NCBI GenBank assembly: GCA_963844205.1
Contig: CAWJNK010000014.1
Coordinates: forward strand, 1,364,001-1,428,000
DNA: 64,000 nucleotides
Direction: 5' to 3'
From: DASSUW01 sp963844205
Lineage (GTDB): Bacteria; Actinomycetota; Thermoleophilia; Solirubrobacterales; Solirubrobacteraceae
Part shown: in pieces, positions 10,362 through 19,313 of the stretch
How the letters are laid out: the number at the start of each line of letters is the position of its first letter
How positions within the stretch are numbered: position 1 is the first letter of the stretch
Translations under genes and position numbers: made by a program
Notes under the pieces: model-generated
What the model was told of the DNA's origin: nothing
Database searches by the model: none
What the model saw: the letters and a program-made list of their open reading frames with translations, nothing else

Positions 10362-11537
10362 GTGGACGTCGCGCTTGGAGTGCTGCTGGGCTTGGCGCTC
10401 GCGGCCTCGCTGGCCGCGGGCTGGCGGCTCGTGCGCGCGCCGCGCGTGCAGGACCCGTCGAGCTCGGCGATGCAGGGCGCCGTGCACGCGGCGACGTCGC
10501 TGCTCCCCCACCTGCGGCAAGGGTTGGAGGCCGGCAGCGCCGCGGCGGCGCCGCACCTGCGCACGCTCACCGGCGCCGGGGCGATCGCGCTGGCCGACGC
10601 CGAGCACGTGCTCACCTTCGCCGGGCTCGGCGCCGATCACCACCGCCCGGGCGACGCGCTGGAGGGCCTCGCGGGCGAGGTGCGCGACGACCGCGTGCGC
10701 GTGGAGCCGCGGCTGCGCTGCGAGCACCCCGGCTGCCCGCTGCGGTCGGCGATCGTGGCCCCGCTCGTGGTCCAGGACCAACGCGTCGGGGCGCTGGTCG
10801 CGCTCTACGAGCGGCCCGGCCGGCTGCGGCTGGAGGAGACGCGCGTGGTGGGCGAGGCGGCCGCCCTGGTGTCGGCGATGGTCGAGCTCAGCGAGATGGA
10901 GGCCCAGGGAGAGCGGCTCGCGCGCGCCGAGCTGCGCGCGCTGCGCGCCCAGATCTCGCCGCATTTCATCTACAACGCGCTCGCGGCGGTCGCCTCCTTC
11001 ATCCACTCGCGGCCCGAGGAGGCGCGCGAGCTCCTGACCGAGTTCGCCGAGTTCATCCGCTACGCGTTCGCGCGCCAGCGCGCCTACGTCACGGTGGCCG
11101 ACGAGCTGCGCTACGTGGAGAAGTACCTGCGGCTCGAGCAGGCGCGCTTCGGCGAGCGGCTGAAGGTGCGGGTGCAGGTCGACCCCGAGGTGCTGCAGGC
11201 CGTGCTGCCGGTGCTCTCCCTGCAGCCGCTGGTCGAGAACGCGGTGCGGCACGGCGTCGAGCGCCAGGCGGAGGGCGGCCTGGTCGCGATCGAGGGCATC
11301 GACCTCGGCAACGACGTCGCCCTCCGGGTGTCCGACGACGGCGACGGGATCGATCCAGAGCGCGCGCGGGAGGCGCTCGCGGGCCGGGGCCCGGGGATCG
11401 GGCTCGGCAACGTGCACGGGCGGCTGCAGTCGACGTTCGGGGAGGGCTACGGGTTGCAGGTGGAGCCTGCGGACGGAGGGGGAACCACGGTCGTGATGAC
11501 CTTGCCGAAGTTCCGCGCCGGGGTTCGCGCCGCGTGA
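10362..11537 (+). CDS. LytS/YehU-type sensor histidine kinase
   Basis: A 391-residue kinase with one N-terminal membrane helix (ALGVLLGLALAASLAAGW), a GAF-like region at ~40-180, and a His_kinase (PF06580) domain. The phosphoacceptor is probably His201 in QISPHFIYNALA, and the ATPase N-box lies at LQPLVENAVRHG (Asn293), with DDGDGIDPE and GIGLGNVHGRL following. The GTG at 10362 fits the hydrophobic N-terminus and lies 11 bases after TATGCT. Its stop overlaps the regulator start as GTGA. Related LytS/YehU systems sense extracellular small acids or cell-envelope state; a role in acetate or pyruvate uptake is inferred from its neighbours. Confidence 0.88.
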   Translation: MDVALGVLLGLALAASLAAGWRLVRAPRVQDPSSSAMQGAVHAATSLLPHLRQGLEAGSAAAAPHLRTLTGAGAIALADAEHVLTFAGLGADHHRPGDALEGLAGEVRDDRVRVEPRLRCEHPGCPLRSAIVAPLVVQDQRVGALVALYERPGRLRLEETRVVGEAAALVSAMVELSEMEAQGERLARAELRALRAQISPHFIYNALAAVASFIHSRPEEARELLTEFAEFIRYAFARQRAYVTVADELRYVEKYLRLEQARFGERLKVRVQVDPEVLQAVLPVLSLQPLVENAVRHGVERQAEGGLVAIEGIDLGNDVALRVSDDGDGIDPERAREALAGRGPGIGLGNVHGRLQSTFGEGYGLQVEPADGGGTTVVMTLPKFRAGVRAA

Positions 11538-12253
11538 GGGTGCTCGCGGTCGACGATGAGCTGCCCGCGCTCGAGGACCTCGTGCGCATGCTGGAGGCGT
11601 CGCCCAGCGTCGACCGGGTGGAGTCGGCGGCGTCGGCCGAGGAGGCGCTCGTCGCGCTCGGCGACGGCGCGGCCATCGACGCCGTGTTCCTCGACGTGCG
11701 GATGCCCGGCCTCGGCGGGCTCGAGCTCGCGCGCGTGCTGCGGCGCTTCGAGCACTCGCCCGCGATCGTCTTCGTCTCGGCGTTCGACGACGCCGCGGTC
11801 GGTGCGTTCGAGGTCGCCGCCGTCGACTACCTGGTCAAGCCGGTTTCGCGCCGGCGGCTCGACGAGGCGATCGAGCGGGCGGCGCGCCGGGCCGCGCCGG
11901 ACGAGCCGTTGGCCGACGACGACGAGACGCTCGCAGTCGACGCGCTGCGCGGCGGCGGGACCCGACTGCTGCCGCGCTCGACGGTGCTCTACCTGCAGGC
12001 GCACGGCGACTACGTGCGGGTGGCCAGCTCCGAGGGCCGCTTCCTCGTCCGGGCGCGGCTGTCGGACCTCGAGGAGCGCTGGGCCGGCCACGGCTTCGTC
12101 CGCGTGCACCGCGGCTTCGTCGTCAACCTTCGGCGCGCGGTCGAGGTCCGCCCGCGGCTCAACGGCACCGCCGTGCTCGTGATGGCCGACGGCACCGAGG
12201 TGCCGATCGCCCGGCGCCAGGTCGGCGAGCTGCGCCGGAAGCTGGGCGTGTAG
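11534..12253 (+). CDS. LytTR-family response regulator
   Basis: A 239-residue regulator. The receiver domain (residues ~1-115) has the acidic pair DDE, phosphoacceptor Asp54 (FLDVRMPG), Ser/Thr in VSAFD and Lys in YLVKPV. The C-terminal LytTR DNA-binding domain (~140-239) shows YLQAHGDYVRV and the conserved FVRVHRGFVVNL. GTG start in a GTGA overlap with the kinase gene. It most likely controls the symporter genes on either side of the divergent region at 10197-10361. Confidence 0.92.
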   Translation: MRVLAVDDELPALEDLVRMLEASPSVDRVESAASAEEALVALGDGAAIDAVFLDVRMPGLGGLELARVLRRFEHSPAIVFVSAFDDAAVGAFEVAAVDYLVKPVSRRRLDEAIERAARRAAPDEPLADDDETLAVDALRGGGTRLLPRSTVLYLQAHGDYVRVASSEGRFLVRARLSDLEERWAGHGFVRVHRGFVVNLRRAVEVRPRLNGTAVLVMADGTEVPIARRQVGELRRKLGV

Positions 12254-12567
12254 TGCGGCGGACACCGAGGGACGAGCTGGCCGAGGCGACCGCCCACGGC
12301 GGCCTCTACCTGCGCCGGCTGATCCGCGCGCAGCTCGGCCTCAGCTCGGTCGCGCTCGTGGCCTTCGGAGGGATCATCGGCGCGCTCCCGCTCGCGCTGC
12401 TGCTGCTCCCGGGCCTCCAGGACGTGTTCGTGCTCGGCGTCCCGCTGCCGATCTTCGTCATCGCGTGGCCGCCGTTCCCGTTCTTCATCGCCATCGCCGT
12501 GGTCTACGCGCGCCGCGCCGCCGCGCTGGAGGCATCGTTCCGCGACCTCGTGGAGCCGCCTGAGTGA
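12253..12567 (+). CDS. Small two-helix membrane protein, DUF485-like partner
   Basis: A 104-residue protein with two hydrophobic segments (LSSVALVAFGGIIGALPLALLLL and LPIFVIAWPPFPFFIAIAVVYARR). It sits in the slot occupied by DUF485 proteins beside other SSS symporters and has the same topology, but its sequence is only loosely similar. GTG start overlapping the regulator stop by one base; its own stop overlaps the symporter start as GTGA. It is probably an accessory subunit of the downstream transporter. Confidence 0.75.
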   Translation: MRRTPRDELAEATAHGGLYLRRLIRAQLGLSSVALVAFGGIIGALPLALLLLPGLQDVFVLGVPLPIFVIAWPPFPFFIAIAVVYARRAAALEASFRDLVEPPE

Positions 12568-14303
12568 TCGCGATCGGCGCGATCCTCGCCGTCACGGGCG
12601 CGACGATCGGCCTCGGCCTCTACGGCGTCCGCCTGGCCCGCACGACGTCCGACCTGTTCGTCGCCTCGCGCGCGATCACGCCATGGTGGAACGCCGCCGC
12701 GATCTCCGGCGAGTACCTGTCGGCGGCGTCGTTCCTCGGCATCGCGGGGCTGCAGATGAAGCTCGGCAGCGGCGCCCTGTGGCTGCCGCTCGGTTTCACC
12801 GCCGGCTATCTCGCACTGCTGCTGTTCGTCGCCGCGCCGCTGCGCCGCTTCGGGGCCTACACGATCTCGGATTTCGCGGAGGCTCGGCTGCGCTCGCGGC
12901 GGATCCGCGTGCTGGCCGCGATGGTGGTGCTGCTGATCGCGGGCTTCTACCTCGTCCCGCAGCTCAAGGGCGCCGGCCTCACGCTCGGGGAGGTCACCGG
13001 CGCGCCGTACTGGGTCGGCGTGGTGGCGGTCGGCGCCGTGGTGGCGCTCAACGTCGCCTCCGGCGGCATGCGCGGGATCACGTACGTGCAGGCGTTCCAG
13101 TACTGGATGAAGACGTTCGCGATCGCGCTGCCCGCGTGCCTGCTCCTGCTCCACCTCGGCGGGCTGCCGGAGCGGGCGGCGATGTTCGGGCAGGAGCTCC
13201 CGCGCGCCGGCGAGTCGGGGCTGGTCGTGGAGCTCGCCGAGCCCCAGCGGGTGACGTTCCCGGAGGCCACGACCTACACCGTGGACGATGCGACCGCGTC
13301 AGCGACCGAGGACGAGGAGCGGGTGCTGCCGGCCGGGGAGATCCGGCTGCCGGCGGGCGCGGTGGTGCCGGTGGCGGACGGGATCGAAGCGCAGACCGGC
13401 GAGGAGTGGGCGCGGCCGGTGGAGAGCAGCGGCCCGACGTCGCCGGTGTTCGTCTACTCGCTGCTGCTGGCCACGTTTCTGGGCACGATGGGCCTGCCGC
13501 ACATCCTCGTCCGCTTCTACACGAACCCGGACGGCCCAGCCGCGCGCCGCACCACGGTGCGCGTGCTCGGCCTTCTGGCGATGTTCTACGCGTTCCCCGT
13601 CGTCTACGGAATGCTCGGCCGTGTGTTGGTGCCGGAGCTGTACCTGACCGGGCAGACCGACTCGGTCGTGCTGCGCCTCCCGGAGGCAGCCTGGCCGGGG
13701 CTGGGCGGCGAGCTGCTGGGCGCGCTGGTGGCGGCGGGTGCGTTCGCGGCGTTCATGTCGACCGCCTCGGGGCTGATGGTCTCCGTGGCGGGGACGATCT
13801 CGTTCGACCTCTGGCGCCGCGGGGCGGCGGGCGTCGGCGCCCGGCGGCGGCGCTTCCGCCTGGCCGCGCTCGGCGGCGTCGTAGCGCCGATGGCGCTCGC
13901 GTTGGTCGCCCGCGGCCTCGACATCTCCGTGCTCGTCGGCTGGGCGTTCGCGCTCGCGGCGAGCACGTTCTGCCCGCTGCTCCTGCTCGGGATCTGGTGG
14001 GAGGGACTGACCGCGCGCGGCGCCGCGACCGGCCTCGTGGCCGGCGCCGTCGTGGCCACGGGGGCGATCTTCGCCGGCCTGGCGGTCGAGGGCGGACACC
14101 CGACCGTCGAGGCGCTGCTGACCCAGCCCGCGGTGCTGTCGGTGCCGGTGGCGTTCGCGGTGATGGTGGCGGTCTCGCTGGCCGACCGCGCCGGTCGCCG
14201 GGCGGCGGACGCCCAGATGCTCGCCCTGCACGCGCCGGAAGGGCTCGGGCTGGGCCTCGAACCTGACCAAGCGGACGTCGTGGGGGCGCGGATGCGCGCA
14301 TAG
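12564..14303 (+). CDS. Sodium:solute symporter, SSS family
   Basis: A 579-residue SSS transporter with about 13 helices. The signature ISGEYLSAASFLGIAGLQM at ~49-67 parallels that of the symporter at 8224. A hydrophilic insert at residues ~210-290, rich in Glu and Ala, separates two helices and probably forms a large extracellular loop. Actinobacterial relatives act on acetate, pyruvate or other monocarboxylates. It is the last gene of the kinase-regulator-small protein operon, in which each junction overlaps by one or four bases, so its level is probably set by that two-component system. Confidence 0.9.
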   Translation: MIAIGAILAVTGATIGLGLYGVRLARTTSDLFVASRAITPWWNAAAISGEYLSAASFLGIAGLQMKLGSGALWLPLGFTAGYLALLLFVAAPLRRFGAYTISDFAEARLRSRRIRVLAAMVVLLIAGFYLVPQLKGAGLTLGEVTGAPYWVGVVAVGAVVALNVASGGMRGITYVQAFQYWMKTFAIALPACLLLLHLGGLPERAAMFGQELPRAGESGLVVELAEPQRVTFPEATTYTVDDATASATEDEERVLPAGEIRLPAGAVVPVADGIEAQTGEEWARPVESSGPTSPVFVYSLLLATFLGTMGLPHILVRFYTNPDGPAARRTTVRVLGLLAMFYAFPVVYGMLGRVLVPELYLTGQTDSVVLRLPEAAWPGLGGELLGALVAAGAFAAFMSTASGLMVSVAGTISFDLWRRGAAGVGARRRRFRLAALGGVVAPMALALVARGLDISVLVGWAFALAASTFCPLLLLGIWWEGLTARGAATGLVAGAVVATGAIFAGLAVEGGHPTVEALLTQPAVLSVPVAFAVMVAVSLADRAGRRAADAQMLALHAPEGLGLGLEPDQADVVGARMRA

Positions 14304-14315
14304 GATGCGCGCTTC

Positions 14316-17099
14316 ATGACGGAGCTCGTCGAGCGCGAACGCGAGACCGCCGCGCTCGCGGCGCTCGTCGATGCGGCGCCCGCCGGCGAAGGGCGGGTGG
14401 CGTGGATCGAGGGGCCGGCGGGCATCGGCAAGAGCACGCTGCTGGCCGAGGCGAGACGGTACGCGAGCGGCGCGGGCGCGCTCGTAGTTGCGGCGCGCGG
14501 ATCCGAGCTCGAGCGGGAGTTCCCGTTCGGCGTCGTGCGCCAGCTGTTCGAGTCGCTGGTGGCCGATCCCGCGCGCCGCGCGCGCATCCTGGGCGGCGCC
14601 GCGGCACCCGCCGCCGCCGTCTTCGAGGGCGCGGCCGCGGAGGAGGGCGACGTCTCGTTCGCCGCGCTCCACGGCCTGTTCTGGGTCGCGCTCAACCTCG
14701 CCGCCGAGCGGCCGCTGATGCTGGCGATCGACGACCTGCACTGGTGCGACCGGCCGTCGCTGCGCTTCGCCGCCTACCTGGCGCGGCGGCTCGAGGGCCA
14801 GCCGATCCTCGTCGCGGCCACGATCCGGACCGGCGAGCCGGGGACCGACGTCGCGCTGCTGGGCGAGATCGCCCACGACCCGTCGACGATCGCGGTGCGG
14901 CCGGTGCCGCTCAGCCGCGAGGCCGTGGCGGCGCTCGTCCGCGAGCGGCTCGGCGCGGACGCCGACGACGCGTTCTGCTCCGCGTGCCACGAGGCCACCG
15001 GCGGCAACCCGCTGTTCCTGCGCCAGCTCCTGACCGCGCTCGAGACGGATCGCGTTCGGCCGGACGCGGCACATGCGGGCGTGGTGCTGGAGATCGGCCC
15101 GCGGGCGGTGTCGCGGACCGTAATCATGCGGCTCGCCCGGCTCTCGCAGGACGCGATCGCCGTGGCGCGCGCGGTCGCGGTCCTCGCCGAGAGCGCGTCG
15201 CTGCCGGCCGTCGCCGCGCTGACCGGCATCGACGAGGCGCGCGTGGCCGACGCCACCGGAGCGCTGGTCCGCGCCGAGATCCTGCGGCCCGAGTCGCCGC
15301 TCGGCTTCGTCCACGCGCTCGTTCGCGACGCCGTGTACCAGGAGCTGCCGCTCGGGGAGCGCGAGCTCCAGCACGAGCGCGCCGCCCGCGTGCTGCTCGA
15401 CGCCGGCGCGCCGGCCGAGCAGGTCGCCGCCCACCTGCTCGTCGCGCCGCGCCGCAGGCAGGAATGGGTCGCCGGCCAGCTGCGCGAGGCGGGCCGCGCG
15501 GCGGTGGCGCGGGGGGCGCCGGAGAGCGGCGTGGCGATCCTGCGGCGGGCGCTGGAGGAACCGGCGCCCGCGGAGTGGCGGCCGGAGCTGCTGACCGAGC
15601 TCGGCCTCGCCGAGGTGCTGACCGAGGGCCCGGCGGCGATCGAGCACCTGAGCGAGGCGTACGAGACGCTCGCCGACCCGGGTTGGCAGGCGCTGGTGGC
15701 GAACGCGCTCGTCCACGCGCTCGTCTTCACCGACCGGCCGGAGGCGGCGGCCGCGTTCGCCGCCCGGGCGGGGTCCGAGCTCCCGGAGGCGCTCGCCGAC
15801 GAGCGCCGCGGCCTGTTCGCGTTCGAGCTCATCATGCGCTGGTTCGGCGTCGGCTCACCGGCCGACCTGGAGGTCCTCGCCGACCACCTCGAGCCGCCGC
15901 CTGCGGACGCCACGCTCGGCGCCAAGCGGGTGACGGCGATGGCCGGGCTCTGGCACGCGTACACCGGCGGCACGGCCGGCACCGCGGCGGGGCTGGCGCT
16001 CGCCGCGCTGGCCGGGGAGGAGCTCGCCACGCGCGACAACGGGCTCCTGGCACTGGCCGCGTTGAATACGCTCGTGCTGGCCGACCGGCCCGAGGCCGAT
16101 GCCTCGTGGGAGGTCGCCCAGCGCGAGGCGCACCGCCACGGGTCGCTGCTCGGGATCTCGTCGCTGCACCTGTGGCACGGATTTGCGCTGCTCCAGCTCG
16201 GCGAGCTCGGCGAGGCCGAGGAGTCCTTGCGGACGGCGCAGGAGGAGTTCGACGACTGGGGTTTCGGGGTGACCGCGCTCCGGTACACGAGCGCGTTCCT
16301 GGCGACCACGCTCGCCGAGCGCGGCAGGCTCGCTGGAGCGCGGGCGGCAATCGAGCGCGGCCGGCCGCACATGCACCCGTGGGCCGACGGAAGCCGGTTC
16401 TGGCGCGCCGCGAACCTGGCGCTGCTCGTGGCGGAGGGCCGCGACGCCGAGGCGGTCGAGGCCTACGAGGAGTTCGCGCCGCACCACGGCTGGGTGGTGC
16501 TGCCGGCGGCGACCTGGCCTCGGTGTTCCGCCGCGCGGGCGCTCGACCGGCTCGGCCGGCGCGACGAGGCGATCGCGCTCTGCGAGGCGGAGCTCGCCGA
16601 CGCCCGGCGGTGGGGCGCGCCGGGGACGGTCGGGCCGGTGCTGCGGACGCTCGGCGCCCTGCGCGGGGAGCTCGACGTCCTGGCGGAAGCGGTCGCGGTA
16701 CTCGAGGGCTCGCGGGCGCGGCTCGAGCTGGCAAAGGCGCTGGCCGGCTACGGCGCGGCCCTGCGGCGCGACCGCCGGCCGAGCGAGGCCCGAGACCCGC
16801 TCCGCCGCGCGCTCGAGCTGGCCGACGCGTGCGGCGCTGACGGGCTGGTGGAGCACGTGCGCGCCGAGCTGTACGCGACCGGCGCGCGGCCGCGGACGAC
16901 CGCCACCGGAGGGGTGGGCGCGTTGACGGCCAGCGAGCGGCGCGTCGCCGCCTTCGCCGCCGAGGGCCAGAGCAACCGCGACATCGCCCAGGCCCTGTTC
17001 GTCACGCCGAAGACCGTCGAGGTGCACCTGTCGAACGCCTACCGCAAGCTCGGGATCCGGTCGCGCCGAGAGCTGGCCGGCGCGCTCGAGGGCGCGTAG
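14316..17099 (+). CDS. LuxR-family regulator with AAA-type ATPase (MalT/LAL-like)
   Basis: A 927-residue large ATP-binding LuxR regulator. Walker A GPAGIGKST is at residues 33-41 and Walker B LMLAIDDLHW near 133-142. A long helical repeat (TPR-like) region follows. The C-terminal LuxR helix-turn-helix (~865-925) shows LTASERRVAAFAAEGQSNRD, then TPKTVEVHLSNAYRKLGI. Such proteins bind ATP and an inducer and then activate a local operon. The ATG lies nine bases after TAGGAT (14301-14306), part of which is the upstream stop codon, so the message is probably leaderless. Its target is not evident. Confidence 0.92.
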   Translation: MTELVERERETAALAALVDAAPAGEGRVAWIEGPAGIGKSTLLAEARRYASGAGALVVAARGSELEREFPFGVVRQLFESLVADPARRARILGGAAAPAAAVFEGAAAEEGDVSFAALHGLFWVALNLAAERPLMLAIDDLHWCDRPSLRFAAYLARRLEGQPILVAATIRTGEPGTDVALLGEIAHDPSTIAVRPVPLSREAVAALVRERLGADADDAFCSACHEATGGNPLFLRQLLTALETDRVRPDAAHAGVVLEIGPRAVSRTVIMRLARLSQDAIAVARAVAVLAESASLPAVAALTGIDEARVADATGALVRAEILRPESPLGFVHALVRDAVYQELPLGERELQHERAARVLLDAGAPAEQVAAHLLVAPRRRQEWVAGQLREAGRAAVARGAPESGVAILRRALEEPAPAEWRPELLTELGLAEVLTEGPAAIEHLSEAYETLADPGWQALVANALVHALVFTDRPEAAAAFAARAGSELPEALADERRGLFAFELIMRWFGVGSPADLEVLADHLEPPPADATLGAKRVTAMAGLWHAYTGGTAGTAAGLALAALAGEELATRDNGLLALAALNTLVLADRPEADASWEVAQREAHRHGSLLGISSLHLWHGFALLQLGELGEAEESLRTAQEEFDDWGFGVTALRYTSAFLATTLAERGRLAGARAAIERGRPHMHPWADGSRFWRAANLALLVAEGRDAEAVEAYEEFAPHHGWVVLPAATWPRCSAARALDRLGRRDEAIALCEAELADARRWGAPGTVGPVLRTLGALRGELDVLAEAVAVLEGSRARLELAKALAGYGAALRRDRRPSEARDPLRRALELADACGADGLVEHVRAELYATGARPRTTATGGVGALTASERRVAAFAAEGQSNRDIAQALFVTPKTVEVHLSNAYRKLGIRSRRELAGALEGA

Positions 17100-17124
17100 C
17101 GCGCGCGACCCGCCAGGTCCATCG

Positions 17125-17147
17125 TCGCCGGGCGACCCACCCGGCGA
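17125..17147 (+). terminator. Hairpin after the LuxR-ATPase gene
   Basis: TCGCCGGG pairs with CCCGGCGA across a seven-base loop, 25 bases after the stop codon. There is no T-run, as is common in very GC-rich genomes. Confidence 0.5.
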
Positions 17148-17171
17148 TCGTCCGCCGAGCGAAAGTCTGGG

Positions 17172-17196
17172 ATCGGGGTTTAGGGGTCACCCCGAT
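17172..17196. promoter_or_regulatory. Inverted repeat upstream of a small gene
   Basis: ATCGGGGT and ACCCCGAT are separated by nine bases, ending 33 bases before the ATG of the 56-residue gene. It may be an operator or a 5' leader hairpin. Confidence 0.4.
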
Positions 17197-17229
17197 GTCG
17201 TGCGGGCGCGGTGGGTCCATCCTGTGCGC

Positions 17230-17400
17230 ATGACCTCACGAGCGGTCACGATCACCCTCGAGCTCCGGCAGGCGGGCGAGGAGCTGGACGGCCTCGCCAC
17301 CGACGGCAGCGGCGACGACCGGGCGTTCAGCGGGTGGCTCGGGCTGCTCGTCGCGATCGACGCGCTGCTGAGCGCCGCTCCGGAGCAGCAGCCGCGCTAG
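17230..17400 (+). CDS. Small hypothetical protein
   Basis: A 56-residue protein beginning MTSRAVTITLELRQAGEELDG and containing one amphipathic or hydrophobic stretch (WLGLLVAIDALL). I recognise no family. Support for a gene comes from its fit in the gap, the upstream inverted repeat, and a stop codon that overlaps the convergent gene's stop in the palindrome CTAG (17397-17400), an arrangement seen at other real gene ends in this window. Confidence 0.5.
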   Translation: MTSRAVTITLELRQAGEELDGLATDGSGDDRAFSGWLGLLVAIDALLSAAPEQQPR

Positions 17401-18317
17401 CCGCGGCGCTTGCGCTTGCGCTTCCTCGACGAGGGGTGCGGGCGGCCGGCGGGGACGCGCTCGCGCTCGGGTGGCTCGGGGTCGCGGACGATGCCCTGCT
17501 TGCGATCCTCCTCCGCCCGGCGGCGCTGGGCGCCCTCCGTGGCGGTCGGCCATGGCTCGGCCTTGCCGGTGCGCCAGGCGGGCGGCAGGTTGCGGCCGAG
17601 CAGCATGATCCCGACCGAGGTGATCCAGAACGACTGGACCAGCGGCAGCGGCATCAGCGGCAGGACGATCAACACGGCCGAGATGACGCCGAGGATGCCG
17701 AGGAAGCGCGGCAGCAGGCCCACTCGCTGGGCGTTGAGCGAGACCAGGAACAGGCCGGCGACGATCGCGAGCGGGCCGATCTGCTGGAGCAGCGACGCGG
17801 CGATCAGCACCGTGGTGCCGCCGACGTCGCGCGCGTCGTCGACCGTCTTCGCCCCGTCGAGGTAGTCCGAGACCGCGAAGACGGTCCCGAGCGGGCCGAG
17901 GAACGACGCGAGCGCGGCCAGGACGCCGCCGAAGAGCGTGATGTAAACCGCCAGGCGAATGAACTCCGGGCGGCGGGCGCGAGTGGCGGCCGCCAGGAAC
18001 GTCACCGTCCACGCGAGCGCGAGCAGGCTCAGCGCGGTGACCAGGCCGGCGCCGACCAGCACGAGCGCGTGGTCTTGGTAGTACTCGAACGTCGAGGTCT
18101 GCAGGCTCGGCGCCCGGCCGATGGGCCCCGACTGCGCGACCTGGCCGAGCGACTCGAGGAAGCCGGCCTGGGGCGCGTCGCTGAGCCCGACGATCCGCCA
18201 GAGGGGACCGGCGAACCCGAGCACGCCGGCCGCGATGGCGGCGATCGCCGCACGCGGACGCTGGCGCGCCTCCCAGGCGAGCTGCTGCTCTCGAGCGTCG
18301 TCGGCGACCGTTGCCAC
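17397..18317 (-). CDS. Multi-pass membrane protein of unknown function
   Basis: A 306-residue protein with about six hydrophobic segments (for example GVLGFAGPLWRIVGL, LVLVGAGLVTALSLLALAW, LAIVAGLFLVSLNA, FLGILGVISAVLIVLPL). The C-terminal ~60 residues are hydrophilic and end in a strongly basic tail, SSRKRKRKRRG, probably cytoplasmic. No catalytic motif is seen. GTG start, ten bases after a TAGGAT -10 on the minus strand. It overlaps the convergent 56-residue gene by four bases. Confidence 0.75.
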   Translation of the reverse strand: MATVADDAREQQLAWEARQRPRAAIAAIAAGVLGFAGPLWRIVGLSDAPQAGFLESLGQVAQSGPIGRAPSLQTSTFEYYQDHALVLVGAGLVTALSLLALAWTVTFLAAATRARRPEFIRLAVYITLFGGVLAALASFLGPLGTVFAVSDYLDGAKTVDDARDVGGTTVLIAASLLQQIGPLAIVAGLFLVSLNAQRVGLLPRFLGILGVISAVLIVLPLMPLPLVQSFWITSVGIMLLGRNLPPAWRTGKAEPWPTATEGAQRRRAEEDRKQGIVRDPEPPERERVPAGRPHPSSRKRKRKRRG

Positions 18318-18347
18318 GGCGCTGATGATCCTAGACGGCGCCGCCCG

Positions 18348-18560
18348 CTAGGCCGTGCCGTCGGGAGGCCCGCCCAGCGGCGTGCGGGCCGTGCGGTCGC
18401 CGAGCCGGCGCGGCGGCTCGGGGTCGATCTCGTTGCGGCCGGCGATCCGCGAGACCCGGTCGCCGGCGAACAGCACCACGTCGAGGAACGGTGCGGCGAC
18501 GCGGATCAGGCCCTCGATCCGGCGCCGCAGAGCGAGCTGCGTCGGGGTGCGATGCGCCAC
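18348..18560 (-). CDS. Small basic hypothetical protein
   Basis: A 70-residue protein beginning MAHRTPTQLALRRRIEGLIR and containing a short hydrophobic patch (VAAPFLDVVLFAGDRVS). No family is recognised. The GTG start is supported by TACAAT (minus strand, 18569-18574), eight bases upstream, which overlaps the -10 of the divergent CBS gene. This shared-promoter structure is the best argument that the frame is real. Confidence 0.6.
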   Translation of the reverse strand: MAHRTPTQLALRRRIEGLIRVAAPFLDVVLFAGDRVSRIAGRNEIDPEPPRRLGDRTARTPLGGPPDGTA

Positions 18561-18568
18561 GGCGCGCG

Positions 18569-18578
18569 ATTGTAGACT
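18569..18578. promoter_or_regulatory. Bidirectional promoter core, ATTGTAGACT
   Basis: Read on the plus strand, TAGACT (18573-18578) precedes the GTG at 18586 by seven bases. Read on the minus strand, TACAAT (18569-18574) precedes the GTG at 18560 by eight. The two -10 hexamers share the central TA. Both transcripts would be leaderless. Confidence 0.7.
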
Positions 18579-18585
18579 CGCCCGC

Positions 18586-19035
18586 GTGCTGATCCGCGAG
18601 GTCATGACGGAGTCCGTCGTCACCGCCGCGCCCGAACGCACGGTCCGCGAGGTCGCCGAGCTGATGCGGGAGCGCAACGTCGGCTCGGTCGTGCTCGTCG
18701 ACGACTCCCGGCCGGTCGGCTTCGTCACCGACCGCGACCTCGCGCTGTCTGTCATCGCCGACGGGCGCGACTTCGGCGACCACGTCGCCGACCACGCGTC
18801 CTCGCCGGTCATCACCGCCGAGCCCGCGATGGAGGTCGAGGAGGCTGGCGAGCTGATGGTCCGCCACGGGATCCGCCGCCTCGTCGTCGTCGACGGTGGC
18901 CGGCTCACCGGCATCGTCACGCTCGACGACCTCGCCTCGCGGACCGGCGACTCCGAGCTCGCGAGCCAGCTCTCCGCCCGCGTCACTCGCGCGGTCATGC
19001 CCGACTTCTTCTTTCACGAGCGCGGCGGCGGCTGA
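18586..19035 (+). CDS. Tandem CBS domain protein
   Basis: A 149-residue protein made almost wholly of two CBS motifs: residues ~1-60 (VMTESVVTAAPERTVREVAEL ending in GFVTDRDL) and ~67-125 (ending in GIVTLDDLA). Paired CBS domains form a Bateman module that binds AMP, ATP or SAM and senses energy state. There is no fused enzyme domain, so it probably regulates a partner in trans. The GTG at 18586 gives the canonical start LIREVMT and lies seven bases after TAGACT; upstream in-frame codons fall inside the divergent gene. Confidence 0.88.
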   Translation: MLIREVMTESVVTAAPERTVREVAELMRERNVGSVVLVDDSRPVGFVTDRDLALSVIADGRDFGDHVADHASSPVITAEPAMEVEEAGELMVRHGIRRLVVVDGGRLTGIVTLDDLASRTGDSELASQLSARVTRAVMPDFFFHERGGG

Positions 19036-19049
19036 GTAGCATCAGAGTC

Positions 19050-19313
19050 ATGGAAGGCTTCGGAGGCTTCTTCAACGATCCCGACTTTCAGAAACGGCTG
19101 CAGGAGATGGCCGAGCAGATGCAGTCGACCCAGAACCTCGCCTGGGCCGACAACGCGATCAAGCTCGCCGTGGACATGACCGTCGCCGCGATCAACCGCG
19201 TAAACCTCCAGGGCAACGCGGAGGAGCAGGCCAAGCAGGTCCGCTCGGTGATGGCGACGGTCTTCCCCGAGGCCGTCACGCTGGTGCGCGAGGCGCGCCA
19301 GGGCCTCTCTTAA
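19050..19313 (+). CDS. Small hypothetical protein
   Basis: An 87-residue, probably helical protein beginning MEGFGGFFNDPDFQKRLQEMAEQ. No membrane segment, Cys pair or known motif. The ATG lies seven bases after TAGCAT (19037-19042), which points to a leaderless transcript, and just after the CBS gene. Its stop overlaps that of the convergent membrane protein in TTAA (19310-19313). Function unknown. Confidence 0.65.
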   Translation: MEGFGGFFNDPDFQKRLQEMAEQMQSTQNLAWADNAIKLAVDMTVAAINRVNLQGNAEEQAKQVRSVMATVFPEAVTLVREARQGLS

